Shown here one piece after another: positions 1 to 9,084 of a stretch of DNA of 64,000 nucleotides. Origin of the DNA: Natronosalvus vescus. Lineage in GTDB: Archaea > Halobacteriota > Halobacteria > Halobacteriales > Natrialbaceae. Position 1 is the first letter of the stretch; every line of letters starts with the position of its first letter. A program made the translations under genes and the position numbers. The DNA is taken from NCBI RefSeq assembly GCF_023973145.1, contig NZ_CP099546.1, positions 1,550,001 through 1,614,000 on the forward strand, written 5' to 3'. The notes under the pieces are model-generated. The model ran no database searches and was not told the origin of the DNA. It saw only the letters and a list, made by a program, of their open reading frames with translations.

Positions 1-33
1 GCCGACGAACTCGATCATCCATTACGTGAGTGA
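1..33 (+). CDS. possible 3' end of an upstream gene (partial)
   Basis: Frame 1 is open from the window edge to a TGA at 31-33 and ends ADELDHPLRE. The composition fits a haloarchaeal C-terminus, but ten codons cannot establish a gene. The rest of the first 290 bases shows no further coding signal. Confidence 0.2.
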   Translation, partial: ADELDHPLRE

Positions 34-222
34 TTAACCACCGCTCAGTATATGACTTTCTACTGAATCGACATCATTTCTGAACGGGATCGGTTCGACA
101 CTATAGTAGCCACTGTAAATCATTGAACACCTGTTCGCTAGATGTATCGTCGATCAGTGTGTGTACCGGTTCAGTTGTTCCTATAGCCAAAACCGGTTCT
201 CGTCTCACCGACACCGAGACAA

Positions 223-241
223 TCAACGTTAAGAACGTTGA
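223..241. promoter_or_regulatory. operator-like palindrome upstream of the SDR gene
   Basis: TCAACGTT and AACGTTGA form perfect 8-bp arms around AAG. A TATA-like TGTGTATTTC follows at about 242-251, and the SDR start codon is at 291. Such a symmetric site touching the promoter is the usual form of a dimeric repressor or activator site. The binding protein is unknown. Confidence 0.4.
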
Positions 242-290
242 CTGTGTATTTCTCCGTGTGAATGTGTGACGCAATACGGAGTGGCTGGCG

Positions 291-1067
291 ATGACGACTG
301 AACAGTATCACGTCGACGGCGACGTTGCCCTCGTGACCGGGGCCTCGAGCGGGATCGGTCGTGCCATCGCTGAGCGCTTCGCTGACGACGGCGTCGACGT
401 CGTGATCTGTTCGCGAGAGCAAGATCGGGTCGACGAGGTGGCGAATGCCATCGCCGAAAGCGACCGGCCGGGTTCCGCTCTCGCCGTCGAATGCGACGTC
501 ACTGAGCACGACGCCGTCGACGCGCTCACCGAAACCACTGTCGATGAGTTCGGCGAACTGGACGTCCTCGTGAACAACGCGGGTGCCAGCTTCATGGCCG
601 ACTTCGACGGCATTAGCGAAAACGGCTGGCAAACCATCGTCGACATCAATCTGACCGGCACCTACCGGTGTACCCACGCCGCTGCCGATCACCTGAAGGA
701 TGGCGGTGGTATCGTGGTCAACCTCTCGAGCGTGGCGGGAATCCAGGGGGCACCCTACATGAGTCACTACGCGGCGGCGAAAGCCGGCGTCAACGCGTTG
801 ACTGCCTCGCTCGGCTTCGAGTGGGCGAGCGAGGGCGTACGCGTCAACGCCATCGCCCCCGGCTTCGTCGCGACCGAGGGGATCGAGACACAGATGGGGA
901 TCAGCGCCGCGGACGTCGATCGGGACGCCCTCGACAGACGCATGGGTACCGTCGAGGAGATCGCCGACGTCGCCCAGTTCCTCGCCAGTCCAGCCGCCTC
1001 CTACATCGTCGGACAGACCCTTGAGGTCGCCGGGAAGCCGGCGATCATGGAGGAACCAACCGTTTGA
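291..1067 (+). CDS. SDR-family NAD(P)-dependent oxidoreductase
   Basis: A classical short-chain dehydrogenase/reductase of 258 residues, the normal length. The cofactor motif TGASSGIG is at residues 16-23 and NNAG at 95-98. The catalytic set is Ser147, Tyr160 and Lys164 (YAAAK). The protein should reduce a carbonyl or oxidise an alcohol in the cytoplasm; the substrate cannot be read from the sequence. It resembles FabG or 3-hydroxyacyl dehydrogenases, but haloarchaea lack bacterial fatty-acid synthesis, so a FabG label would mislead. An F420-type LLM oxidoreductase starts 17 nt downstream on the same strand, probably in one transcript. A perfect palindrome lies just upstream of the promoter. 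Confidence 0.93.
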   Translation: MTTEQYHVDGDVALVTGASSGIGRAIAERFADDGVDVVICSREQDRVDEVANAIAESDRPGSALAVECDVTEHDAVDALTETTVDEFGELDVLVNNAGASFMADFDGISENGWQTIVDINLTGTYRCTHAAADHLKDGGGIVVNLSSVAGIQGAPYMSHYAAAKAGVNALTASLGFEWASEGVRVNAIAPGFVATEGIETQMGISAADVDRDALDRRMGTVEEIADVAQFLASPAASYIVGQTLEVAGKPAIMEEPTV

Positions 1068-1084
1068 CCAGTTGAGAGCTACTG

Positions 1085-2089
1085 ATGACAGCAAAAACGC
1101 TTCATTTGCCCGTCGCCGCACAGCCGTCCGTTGAATCGATCGTTGACATCGCTAAACGAGGTGAACAACGCGGATACGAACGCGCCTGGCTTCCAGAAAC
1201 GTGGGGGCGAGACGCCGTCACCGTCTTGACCCGGATCGCCAGCGAAACCGACGAGATCGGGATTGGCCCCAGCATTGCCAACGTCTACTCGCGCTCACCA
1301 GCCCTGCTCGGCCAGACTGCGGCGACCCTCCAGGAGGTCTCCGACGGCCGGATGCGACTCGGGATCGGGCCGAGCGGCCCCGCCGTCATCGAAGGGTGGC
1401 ACGGCGTCGACTTCGACCGCCCGCTTCGACGCACCCGGGAGTACGTCGATATCGTCCGCGCGGTGACGTCCGGTGAGACGCTCTACTACGACGGTGACAT
1501 CTTCTCGCTGGCCGGATTTCGACTTCGCTGTGATCCACCGGAGACGCCGATCCCGATCGACGTCGCCGGCATGGGCCCGAAATCGGTCGAGTTAGCCGGC
1601 CGATTCGGCGACGGCTGGCACGCGATCGTGTTCACCCCCGAGGGAATGAAGAACCGACTCGAGGATCTCCGACGCGGCATCGAACTCGGCGAGCGCGACC
1701 CAAACGACGTCCGGGTGACGCTCTCGGTGACGGCCTGTGCCCTCGAGGACGGCGATCGAGCCCGTGAGCTGGCACGCCAGCATCTGGCCTTCTACGTTGC
1801 GGCGATGGGGACGTACTACCGCGAATCGCTCGCTCGGCAAGGCTACGAGGAGGAGGCCAACGAAATCGCGGCTGCCTGGTCGAGCGGCGAGCAGGAACGA
1901 GCCTGTTCGCTCATCCCGGACGAACTGCTCGACGATCTGGGTGCGGCCGGCACGCCGGAGCGCGCCCGAGCGGAACTCGAGAAGTTCGAGGCAATCGACG
2001 GCGTCGATTCGATCGCCGTCGGATTCCCGCGGGGGGCGACGACGGCAGAGATCGAGTCGACGATCGATGCGCTCGCGCCGAACCGGTAA
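1085..2089 (+). CDS. LLM-class F420-dependent oxidoreductase
   Basis: 334 residues of the luciferase-like monooxygenase (TIM barrel) superfamily, in the branch related to methylenetetrahydromethanopterin reductase. The N-terminal strand TLHLPVAAQPSVES, the segment RGYERAWLPETWGRDA and the conserved RLGIGPSGP near residue 95 are typical. Haloarchaea make coenzyme F420, so hydride transfer with F420 is more likely than FMN oxygenation. I believe it belongs to a haloarchaeal NP1902A-like subfamily, but cannot verify this. It follows the SDR gene by 17 nt, so the two may act on one pathway. Substrate unknown. Confidence 0.88.
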   Translation: MTAKTLHLPVAAQPSVESIVDIAKRGEQRGYERAWLPETWGRDAVTVLTRIASETDEIGIGPSIANVYSRSPALLGQTAATLQEVSDGRMRLGIGPSGPAVIEGWHGVDFDRPLRRTREYVDIVRAVTSGETLYYDGDIFSLAGFRLRCDPPETPIPIDVAGMGPKSVELAGRFGDGWHAIVFTPEGMKNRLEDLRRGIELGERDPNDVRVTLSVTACALEDGDRARELARQHLAFYVAAMGTYYRESLARQGYEEEANEIAAAWSSGEQERACSLIPDELLDDLGAAGTPERARAELEKFEAIDGVDSIAVGFPRGATTAEIESTIDALAPNR

Positions 2090-2102
2090 CGAGAATCGAG
2101 AC

Positions 2103-2540
2103 TTACTCCGACTCCGACGGGCGAAGAACGCCATCGACGGTCGATCTGAACCAGTCGTTCTCCCGGTACCAGAGCCAGAAGCCGGCCCCGGCGGTTGCCA
2201 GCGAGCCGACGACGACACCGATCACCGAGGCGGTGTAGGAACCGGATCCGCTACCCGTGACCGACGCGACGTTTGCAGGGTTGTCGTGGAGGAGAAAGAA
2301 GTACACGACGAACCAGCAGGTCGCTGCTGCCGAACCGGCGAGCAAGGGTGCTCCGTAATCGTAGTTTTTGAGCCAGATGAGAGCCATGCCGACGAGCGGT
2401 GCGAGATAGCCGACGAGCACCAGAAACTCGACCTGGCTCTCGGTAAAGCTCACGGTGGCCATCGACTGTGAAAGTGCGAACATGCCACCGCCGAGGAGAT
2501 GAACTACGAACGGGACGGTCACGATGAGTCGTCGATCCAC
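2103..2540 (-). CDS. small haloarchaeal membrane protein, unknown function
   Basis: I choose the GTG at 2540 (MDRRLIVTVPFVVHLLGG), giving 145 residues. The frame is open further, to an ATG at 2645, but the added 35 residues are Ser/Thr/Pro-rich and not protein-like. About four membrane helices can be seen (FVVHLLGGGMFAL, FLVLVGYLAPLVGMALI, AATCWFVVYFFLL, IGVVVGSLATAGAGFWLWY), followed by a short charged tail. No motif is recognised. It converges with the LLM oxidoreductase gene, with 13 bases between them. Confidence 0.65.
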   Translation of the reverse strand: MDRRLIVTVPFVVHLLGGGMFALSQSMATVSFTESQVEFLVLVGYLAPLVGMALIWLKNYDYGAPLLAGSAAATCWFVVYFFLLHDNPANVASVTGSGSGSYTASVIGVVVGSLATAGAGFWLWYRENDWFRSTVDGVLRPSESE

Positions 2541-2678
2541 GTGACACTCTGGCTGCTTGATGGGCTTAACTGTTGTCGCCGTTGAGGTGTGTGACGGTTC
2601 GACTCGAGTGCGACCGCTGGCAGTGATTGTGGAGACCGAGACCACTACACTCAGGTAGCCGGCAACGGACGATCAGGT

Positions 2679-3614
2679 ATGGGAATCGTCCGACTCTCAG
2701 TCGGCGGTGGGACGCCCGAGGGGATGAACAGCGCGTACCTCGTCGACGGTCGCGTGCTCGTCGACCCCGGGCCGCCGACCGACGGCGCCTGGGAGGAACT
2801 TCGAAGCGGACTCGAGTCCCGTCTCGAGCGCCTCACCGACCTCGAGTACGTCGTCTGTACCCACTGGCACGCCGACCACGTCGGCCTCGCACCGCGGCTG
2901 GCTGACGCCGCCGGGGCCACCATCGCTATAGGGGCGGGTGATGCGCCACTTCTCGGGGAATACGGCTCCGAACGTGAGCGTCGCCTCGAGCGAGACGCCA
3001 ACGCGATGCGTGTCTGGGGCGTACCCGCTAAAACGATTGCGAGCGTCACCGACGGCGACCGACCCTCCCCGGTACCGGTTCGCTGTGACGTCAGTCCGCT
3101 CGAGGCGGGAGACGAACTCGCCGGAGCAACGGTACTCGAGACGCCAGGTCATACGGCGGGACACATTGCCCTCGAAATGGGCACAGACCACGCGCTCATG
3201 GTCGGAGACGCCGTGTTGCCGACGTACACGCCAAACGTCGGGGGCAGCGACACCCGATTGCGGGGGACGGATCCACTCGGCACGTACCTCGAGACGCTCG
3301 ACCGAATCGAATCCCGCGAGGGCGTCGATGACGGATCGGTCGCGCTACTCCCCGGTCACGGCTCGACGTGTTCGTCCAATCGCCTCGAGACGATTCGCGA
3401 CCATCACCGAGAACGAACCGTTCGCGTTCGGGAGGCTCTCGGTAAACTCGGATCGTCGACGCCCTGGGACGTGGCTATCCACCTGTTCGGATCGCTCGAG
3501 GGAATCCACACCAAATTCGGGGCCGGCGAGGCCGCAGCGCACCTCGAGTACCTCGAACGAGAATCGGTCGTTGCTCGCGATTCAGACGGCACCTACTGGC
3601 TCGTCGAGTCCTGA
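2679..3614 (+). CDS. MBL-fold metallo-hydrolase
   Basis: 311 residues with the metallo-beta-lactamase metal site CTHWHADHVG (HxHxDH) near residue 63. Further conserved elements are TPGHTAGHIAL near 150, the metal-bridging Asp in MVGDAVLPTYTPNVGG near 172, and LLPGHG near 224. The C-terminal 80 residues form a helical extension like that of LACTB2-type hydrolases. Zinc-dependent hydrolysis of an ester, thioester or phosphodiester is expected. An RNase role cannot be excluded, but the beta-CASP domain is missing. It converges with the downstream regulator gene, with 11 bases between them. Confidence 0.88.
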   Translation: MGIVRLSVGGGTPEGMNSAYLVDGRVLVDPGPPTDGAWEELRSGLESRLERLTDLEYVVCTHWHADHVGLAPRLADAAGATIAIGAGDAPLLGEYGSERERRLERDANAMRVWGVPAKTIASVTDGDRPSPVPVRCDVSPLEAGDELAGATVLETPGHTAGHIALEMGTDHALMVGDAVLPTYTPNVGGSDTRLRGTDPLGTYLETLDRIESREGVDDGSVALLPGHGSTCSSNRLETIRDHHRERTVRVREALGKLGSSTPWDVAIHLFGSLEGIHTKFGAGEAAAHLEYLERESVVARDSDGTYWLVES

Positions 3615-3625
3615 TCGAGGGCGGT

Positions 3626-4387
3626 TCACGTTTCCGCCTCTGTGCTCTTTCCACTAACAGTGCCGTCCTCGAGTGGAATCCCCCGCGCAGCCGTCGCTTT
3701 GAACGAGGTGACAATCGGTCGGCCCGACTCCAGGCCAAGTGACTCGAGGCTGCCGCGAGTCACGAGCGCCTCGAGCTCGATGGTGTGATCCTCGCCGTCG
3801 GTGCCGTTCACCCCACCGATCGCGACGACGACCTGGGCTACGGCTTCGCCCGTTTCCACTTTCTCGACGATGCCGTCGAACCGGTTGCGAACGCTCGTGC
3901 CGTTCACGGTTCCCTCGTTTTCAGGTTCCTCGAGGACGACTGCGTCCGAACGAACGACGACCTGTACCGTCTCCGCGCCTGCGGGAGCGATCGCGACCAC
4001 GGATCCGATCGGCGTCTCGACGGTCGCGAGTTCGCCGTCCCGATCCACGACGGTTCCCGGAATTACGGACTCCCTGACGCTTGCGACGCCCTCGAGCGCC
4101 GTCTGGTGACGTTCGAATCGCTGGCGGAGGTCGCGTGCGGTCTCCGTTAGCGTCGTCCCGCCGCCATCCCGACCACCGCGCTGGCGTTCGGTTAGCGTGC
4201 CGAGTTCGGCCTCCAGTTCCACGACACGTCGCTGGAGACGCGCGTACGACCGGCCGAGTGCGTTGGCAGCGGCGTGCATGGAGCCGTTGTCGTCGATCGC
4301 AGCGAGCATCTCGATATCGCGCCGATCGATCGTCACCCCACCGACCGTCAGCTCCGTCTGATAGCTGCGTTCGGGTTCGGTCGTCAT
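3626..4387 (-). CDS. ModE-like transcription regulator with TOBE domains (tungstate/molybdate)
   Basis: 253 residues. Residues about 17-90 form a winged helix of ModE/LysR type (IDRRDIEMLAAIDDNGSMHA, then ALGRSYARLQRRVVELEAELG). Two TOBE-like beta regions follow at about 108-150 and 160-235. TOBE domains bind molybdate or tungstate in ModE and ModC. The gene lies 40 nt behind the tungstate importer ATPase on the same strand, so it probably senses the imported oxyanion and controls the operon. The fusion of a helix-turn-helix to TOBE units is the known ModE design. The ligand is inferred from position. Confidence 0.85.
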   Translation of the reverse strand: MTTEPERSYQTELTVGGVTIDRRDIEMLAAIDDNGSMHAAANALGRSYARLQRRVVELEAELGTLTERQRGGRDGGGTTLTETARDLRQRFERHQTALEGVASVRESVIPGTVVDRDGELATVETPIGSVVAIAPAGAETVQVVVRSDAVVLEEPENEGTVNGTSVRNRFDGIVEKVETGEAVAQVVVAIGGVNGTDGEDHTIELEALVTRGSLESLGLESGRPIVTSFKATAARGIPLEDGTVSGKSTEAET

Positions 4388-4427
4388 CTCGAGGTGCCTC
4401 CTGTCTGTCCTGACTCGATGTGGCGCA

Positions 4428-5195
4428 TCAATAAATCAACTCCCCGTCGATGAACTGTCTGGTGCGCTCGTCGGCCGGATCCTCGAATATCGTCTCCGTC
4501 GTGTCGATTTCGACGATGCCGTCGTTCAGCAACAGCCCGACGCGGTCGGCGACCCGACGTGCCTGGTGCATATCGTGGGTCGCCATGACGACGCCGATTC
4601 GACGGGCACGAGCCTTTCGTATCGCCCCCTCGATCACCGCCGTGTTCCGCGGGTCGAGTTCAGACGTCGGCTCGTCGAGAACGAGTACGTCGGGTTCGTA
4701 CGCGAGGGCTCTCGCGAACGCTACGCGCTGGGCCTCACCCCCGGAGAGCGAATCGACGTGCCGGTCGGCGTACGCCTCGAGACCGACGACCTCGAGGGCG
4801 TCGGAAACCGCTCGCGGGGCCGTCGGCCGCCCGACGGCGGCGGAGACGGACTGCCGGAGCCGTTCCGGCCAGGAGGCGCGCACGCGAAGCCCGTACGCGA
4901 CGTTCCGGCGAACGCTGGCGTCGAAGAGGCTCGGTTCCTGGAACACCATGCCGATCCGCCGCCGTCGCTCGAGTCGATCCCCGTTCTCGAGTGTCCAGAC
5001 GTCGACGCCGTCATAGCGAATCGTTCCCTCGTCGGGTCGCTCGAACGCGGCGAGCAGGCGAAGTAGCGTCGTCTTGCCGACGCCGGAGGGGCCGATGATC
5101 GCCACGACCTCCCCGGGGTCGACGCCCAGGGAGACATCCTCGAGAACCGTCTCCGACCCGTAAACGTAACGGAGATCGGTCGCCTCGAGGCTCAT
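4428..5195 (-). CDS. tupC: tungstate-type ABC transporter, ATP-binding protein
   Basis: 255 residues from the ATG at 5195. The frame stays open to 6350, but that stretch is the antisense shadow of the permease and binding-protein genes. Walker A GPSGVGKT is at 35-42, the signature LSGGEAQR at 150-157, Walker B LVLDE at 171-175, and the switch His in ATHDMHQA follows. It powers oxyanion import. Its start overlaps the permease stop by 4 nt (ATGA), which shows translational coupling. The C-terminus is short, so oxyanion sensing is left to the separate TOBE regulator. Confidence 0.93.
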   Translation of the reverse strand: MSLEATDLRYVYGSETVLEDVSLGVDPGEVVAIIGPSGVGKTTLLRLLAAFERPDEGTIRYDGVDVWTLENGDRLERRRRIGMVFQEPSLFDASVRRNVAYGLRVRASWPERLRQSVSAAVGRPTAPRAVSDALEVVGLEAYADRHVDSLSGGEAQRVAFARALAYEPDVLVLDEPTSELDPRNTAVIEGAIRKARARRIGVVMATHDMHQARRVADRVGLLLNDGIVEIDTTETIFEDPADERTRQFIDGELIY

Positions 5196-5905
5196 CCGTA
5201 CCGCCCTCCGCCGTTCCCGAGTCGGATGACGAGCGCGTTGACGAGCAACACCAGCGCGAGCAAGATTCCACCGAGGATCATCGCGGTCTCGAAGCGACCC
5301 TGGCGGGCCTCGAGCTGGATCGCGGTCGTAAGTGTCCGCGTGTAGGAGGTGCCGTCGGCGCTGGCGATGTTCCCACCCACGATGAGGACGCCGCCGACCT
5401 CGCTGATCGCCCGACCGAAACCGGCGAGCACGCCGGTCGCTATTCCGTAACGGGCCTCCTTGATCGTCACCATGGCGACGTCGAGTCGGGTACCACCCAT
5501 GGCGAACGCGGCGTCCCGAACGCCCGACTCGACGCTCGAGACCGCTGCCAGACTGACGCCCGTGATGACCGGTGCGGCGAGGACGATCTGTGAGAGGATC
5601 ATCGCCTCCGGCGTGAAGACGAGCTCGAGCGAACCGAGCGGCCCCTGATTGGAGACCGCAAAGAGGACGAGCAGGCCGACGACCACGCTGGGAAAGCCCA
5701 TACCGGTCGTGATGATCGACGTGAGGACGGCCTTGCCGCGGAAGTCGGTCACCCCAAGGACGAGTGCGACCGGCAGGCTCAACAGCGTGCTCAACACGAC
5801 GGCAGTCACGCTCACGTAGAGCGACACCTCGATGATGGTTCTGATGTAGTGCCACTCGAACGGAAAGTCGGCGATCAGTGCGAGTTCGCTGTATGGGATG
5901 ACCAT
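5192..5905 (-). CDS. tupB: tungstate-type ABC transporter, permease
   Basis: 237 residues, about five to six membrane helices. The BPD transporter coupling region reads [19 protein letters not shown], the form found in TupB and WtpB permeases. The expected partner genes sit on both sides: the ATPase overlaps by 4 nt and the binding protein ends 12 nt upstream. ModB is the alternative, but the binding protein looks like TupA. It acts in the cytoplasmic membrane. Confidence 0.92.
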   Translation of the reverse strand: MVIPYSELALIADFPFEWHYIRTIIEVSLYVSVTAVVLSTLLSLPVALVLGVTDFRGKAVLTSIITTGMGFPSVVVGLLVLFAVSNQGPLGSLELVFTPEAMILSQIVLAAPVITGVSLAAVSSVESGVRDAAFAMGGTRLDVAMVTIKEARYGIATGVLAGFGRAISEVGGVLIVGGNIASADGTSYTRTLTTAIQLEARQGRFETAMILGGILLALVLLVNALVIRLGNGGGRYG

Positions 5906-5917
5906 GATCGTCTACGC

Positions 5918-6862
5918 CTATTCGGTATTGTTCGCGGTTCGCCACTCCTCGGGAACGTACTGCTCGAAGTTGGGATCCTCCGCGAGCGCCTCCGGGAAGA
6001 ACAACTGTTCGCCCCCGACGGTGTACTCCTCGATGATCTCTTGCCCCTCGAAACTGGTGCAAAAGCCGATGTAGGCCATCGCGAGGTCGGAAGCCACGTT
6101 CTCGTGGACGGCAGGATTTACCGCGACGATGCCGTACGGGTTTATCAGCGCTTCTGGCCCACCCTCGACCGGCCCCTGCACGTGGATCTCGAGATCGATC
6201 TCCTCGAGCATCGATAGATAGGTAGCCCGGTCGGCGAGGGTGTATCCACCCTGCTGGTCGGTCTGAATGAGGACGTTCCCCATTCCGTCGCCGGCTTCGC
6301 GGTACCACCCGCCGCCGACGTTGGTGGGATCCAGGCTCGCATCGGCCCATCGGTCGAGTTCCTTCGCGTGGGTGCCGGAGTTGTCCCCTCGAGAGACGAA
6401 CACCGACTCGGTCTCGGCAATCGATGTCAGGGCCTCGCCGACGTCTTCTTCACCGTTAATTCCGGCCGGGTCGTCCGAATCGCCGACGATGACGAAGTCG
6501 TTGAACATCAGATCCCGTCGGTTCACGCCGTATCCCTCACTGATGAACTCGTCCTCGAGCGCACGAGCGTGTACCATGACGACGTCAGAATCGCCGTTTC
6601 GCCCCGTCTGCAGTGCTGCCCCCGTTCCCTGGGGGACGGTGTGGACGTCGACGCCGAAGCGTTCCTCGAAGGGGGCGTTGAGGGCATCGAGCAATCCCGT
6701 GTCGTAGGTGCTGGTCGTCGTCGTCAGCGTCAGCGTTTTGCCAGCGATCTCCGGGTGGCTCCCGTCGCTGCTCCCGCTCTCGCCCCTCGATAGACAGCCG
6801 GCAAGCCCGATCACCCCGCTCGAGGCCACCGCGGTGAGAAATGCACGGCGTTGTATCGACAT
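5918..6862 (-). CDS. tupA: tungstate-binding lipoprotein (TupA family)
   Basis: 314 residues. An RR pair (QRRAFL) and the lipobox LAGC with Cys23 indicate Tat export and lipid anchoring outside the membrane. The mature part begins with [19 protein letters not shown], matching the TTTS oxyanion-binding signature of Tup[14 protein letters not shown]-like sequence ([16 protein letters not shown]) is also typical. It captures tungstate and delivers it to TupB/TupC. Haloarchaea need the pterin cofactor for enzymes such as aldehyde ferredoxin oxidoreductases and the sulfite-oxidase-like protein at 54742. Molybdate binding is possible but less likely. Confidence 0.92.
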   Translation of the reverse strand: MSIQRRAFLTAVASSGVIGLAGCLSRGESGSSDGSHPEIAGKTLTLTTTTSTYDTGLLDALNAPFEERFGVDVHTVPQGTGAALQTGRNGDSDVVMVHARALEDEFISEGYGVNRRDLMFNDFVIVGDSDDPAGINGEEDVGEALTSIAETESVFVSRGDNSGTHAKELDRWADASLDPTNVGGGWYREAGDGMGNVLIQTDQQGGYTLADRATYLSMLEEIDLEIHVQGPVEGGPEALINPYGIVAVNPAVHENVASDLAMAYIGFCTSFEGQEIIEEYTVGGEQLFFPEALAEDPNFEQYVPEEWRTANNTE

Positions 6863-6882
6863 GGATACTACGACAGACGCCA

Positions 6883-6895
6883 GCGATAAATAGCC
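6883..6895 (-). promoter_or_regulatory. TATA-box promoter of the tup operon
   Basis: On the minus strand GGCTATTTATCGC is centred 27 nt before the tupA ATG at 6862. That spacing implies a leaderless or nearly leaderless mRNA covering tupA, tupB, tupC and the regulator. The 194 bases between tupA and mptE contain no other clear element. Confidence 0.55.
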
Positions 6896-7056
6896 ACTGA
6901 TCGGACGGAATCAGACGTAATTGAATCCAGTTTCCTCCGCACTCCTCAGTAACCAGAAATTGTGGGGGTCGAAGTGCCTTCTCGAGATGAGCGACGGTTG
7001 CCGAAACCACTATTGGTATCGCTACCCGCCGTTCGGGTGACCCCGATACGCCGTCG

Positions 7057-7755
7057 TCACTCGAGTAGCAACACGCTCGTATCGATGGCGTCACGCCGAC
7101 CATCGAGCACGTCGAAACGCTCGCCTCGCCGAATCTCGAGCCAGTAGAGCAGTCGCTCGGCCCACTCGAGTTTGTGTACTTTCATCGGGTCGACCGACGG
7201 ATCGTCGAAATCCCAGCCGACGAAGACCAGTTCGGCGGCACCGAGGTGGTCGGCGAGGAACGCGGCCCGGTCGCCGTCGGTGAACCCCCCAAAATTGCGA
7301 ACGGGGCCGACGGGTTCTGCCTGCGTCGTCGGGAGGACGAACGCGTCGTCACAGGCCGGGACGATCGACCGAACCGCGGGGATGTTGTCCCCGTGGGCGT
7401 GGACGGCGACCGGCGTCCCCCGTTCGGTGAGACGGACGACCGTCTCAGGATTCTTGTCCAGATCGGTGATCATGCAGTGGACGGCGACATCGTTCGCCTC
7501 CAGGACGTCGACCGCCGTCGACGCGGCGAACACCACATCGGCCGCACGCGCCGCCTCGAGCGCATCGGGAGACTCGAGTGAGGGGCCAGCGCCCGCGATT
7601 GCGACCGTCCCACCCGAGACTCGTTCGAGCCTCGAGCAGTCGAACGGCCCGGTCAGCACCCCCAGCACGTCGCGCGCCCGCTCGTCGGCCGCCCGGTCGA
7701 AGCCGAAATCGGCAAGTAGCGCGTCGTACACCGGGAGCCACGTTTTGACGTCCAT
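7057..7755 (-). CDS. mptE: MptE-like 6-hydroxymethyl-7,8-dihydropterin pyrophosphokinase
   Basis: 232 residues from the ATG at 7755; an in-frame GTG three codons upstream (7764) is possible. The protein fits the archaeal MptE (DUF115) family: DWLPVYDALL-type start (VKTWLPVYDALLADFGF), AIAGAGPSLE near residue 50, MITDLDKNPE near 94, and FVGWDFDDPSVDPMKVHKLEWAE near the end. The family transfers diphosphate from ATP to 6-hydroxymethyl-dihydropterin in the folate and tetrahydromethanopterin pathways, replacing bacterial FolK. The folP-like gene lies upstream in the same direction, which supports this role. Confidence 0.88.
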   Translation of the reverse strand: MDVKTWLPVYDALLADFGFDRAADERARDVLGVLTGPFDCSRLERVSGGTVAIAGAGPSLESPDALEAARAADVVFAASTAVDVLEANDVAVHCMITDLDKNPETVVRLTERGTPVAVHAHGDNIPAVRSIVPACDDAFVLPTTQAEPVGPVRNFGGFTDGDRAAFLADHLGAAELVFVGWDFDDPSVDPMKVHKLEWAERLLYWLEIRRGERFDVLDGRRDAIDTSVLLLE

Positions 7756-7890
7756 ACTCGTCACTGTGATTCGTTGTGTCCCACCGCAATAATCCGTTTG
7801 TGGGCCGAGCGTTGCCTCGCAAGTACCCCTACCCGTGAGGCCACCCGGCTTCCACTCACTTCTTTCGAAGCGGTTGCCATAAGCTTTCTC

Positions 7891-9084
7891 TTACTCGAGC
7901 ACCCGCTGGAGGTCGTCTTTGAGCGACCCTATATCACCGTCTGAGGCGGTAATACTGCTCGAAATACGGGAAATTTCTGCCGCCGACCCGAACAGGAGGG
8001 ATCGACCATCGGCCAGATCGATCCAGCGGGCACCCGCCTCGTGCGCGTGCTGGCCGAGTCGGTCCCGGGCTGACGGGTCGAGTCCATCGATTTCGACCGT
8101 GTGGTGTAACCAGTCGTCCGCCAGGGATGGGTCGATTCCGCCTTCTCGAAGGTGTCTCCGCAAGTCGCGATTCGAATCGACCTCGAGCCTGGAGAGGCGA
8201 ACTCCGTTGCGCTGTGTCGACGATCGGGTCGTGAAGGCATCGCCGATCAACGCGGCGTCCCGGGTCTCTGCAACGTCGTGGGTGCGGATCACGTGGGCAC
8301 CCCGTTCGACGGCGAGGCTGGTCGCCGCGAGGCTCACCGGCAGTCGCTCGTCCGTTTCTCGTCCGGCGATCTCGCCCAGGAAGTTCTTCCGATTGATCGA
8401 GACCAGCATCGGTTTGCCAAGCGCGCGGAACTCCCGCAGGCGTCGGAAGGTCTCCCTGTCGTCTTCGAGGGTCTGTGCCTCGCTCCAGCCCCCAAAGGCG
8501 GGGTCGACGATCGTCTTCTCGGTCAGGCCGTTCTGTTTCAGCGCCTCGAACACTTGATCGACGTAGTCGGCCGAGGCCGCCCAGTCGGCCGATTTTCGCT
8601 CGCTCCAGTCGGTTTCTTCGACGGCTCCTGGCCGCTCGAGATCCGGCGGACTCGCCATTTTGACGACGGCGGCGTCGTGGTCGGCACAGACGGTAGGCAT
8701 CTCCGGATCGGCGAATCCACAGATGTCGTTGACCATGTCGAAGCCGCTCGCAAGCGCCTCCGCTGCTACCGCCGCGTACCGTGTCTCGATCGAAAAGATG
8801 GCGTCCCCCGACACCTGGTCGATCGTCTCGAGGGCTACGTGCAGTCGCTCGAGTTCCTCGTCGGCGCTCAACACGTCGAAGCGCTTGTTGGCGGACTCGA
8901 GGCCGATGTCGACGATGTCGGCCCCCTCGTCGATGAGTTCCTCGTCGACGTACTGGGCGGCTTCGGCGGGATCGTCGAACACGCTGGGGTCGTATGGCGA
9001 CTCCTCGCTGACGTTCAACACGCCCATGATTCGTGATGGGTGATCGTCCCCGATTCCCAGTCCCGCTGCGTCGACGTTCTGCAT
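7891..9084 (-). CDS. folP: dihydropteroate synthase with C-terminal extension
   Basis: 397 residues. Residues about 1-285 are a pterin-binding TIM barrel: RIMGVLNVSEES, then ADIVDIGLESANKRFD, FDMVNDICGFADPEM and SINRKNFLGEIAG. The usual dihydropteroate synthase loops read VLNVTPDSFSDGG and GESTRPG; here the second has become LESANKRFD, so the substrate loops are divergent. The last 110 residues (from about SRLEVDSNRDLRRHLRE) form an extra domain with no family I recognise. It joins the MptE product to p-aminobenzoate or a related amine. The next gene downstream, after 135 nt, is mptE. Confidence 0.88.
   Translation of the reverse strand: MQNVDAAGLGIGDDHPSRIMGVLNVSEESPYDPSVFDDPAEAAQYVDEELIDEGADIVDIGLESANKRFDVLSADEELERLHVALETIDQVSGDAIFSIETRYAAVAAEALASGFDMVNDICGFADPEMPTVCADHDAAVVKMASPPDLERPGAVEETDWSERKSADWAASADYVDQVFEALKQNGLTEKTIVDPAFGGWSEAQTLEDDRETFRRLREFRALGKPMLVSINRKNFLGEIAGRETDERLPVSLAATSLAVERGAHVIRTHDVAETRDAALIGDAFTTRSSTQRNGVRLSRLEVDSNRDLRRHLREGGIDPSLADDWLHHTVEIDGLDPSARDRLGQHAHEAGARWIDLADGRSLLFGSAAEISRISSSITASDGDIGSLKDDLQRVLE

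Noticed and set aside
171-1121. 316-codon minus-strand frame across the SDR gene
   Set aside because: It is antisense to a gene with all SDR motifs and has no recognisable domain.
5196-6350. N-terminal extension of the tungstate ATPase frame
   Set aside because: The extension lies antisense-offset over the permease and binding-protein genes, is Arg-rich and has no motif; the ATG at 5195 gives the normal ATPase length.
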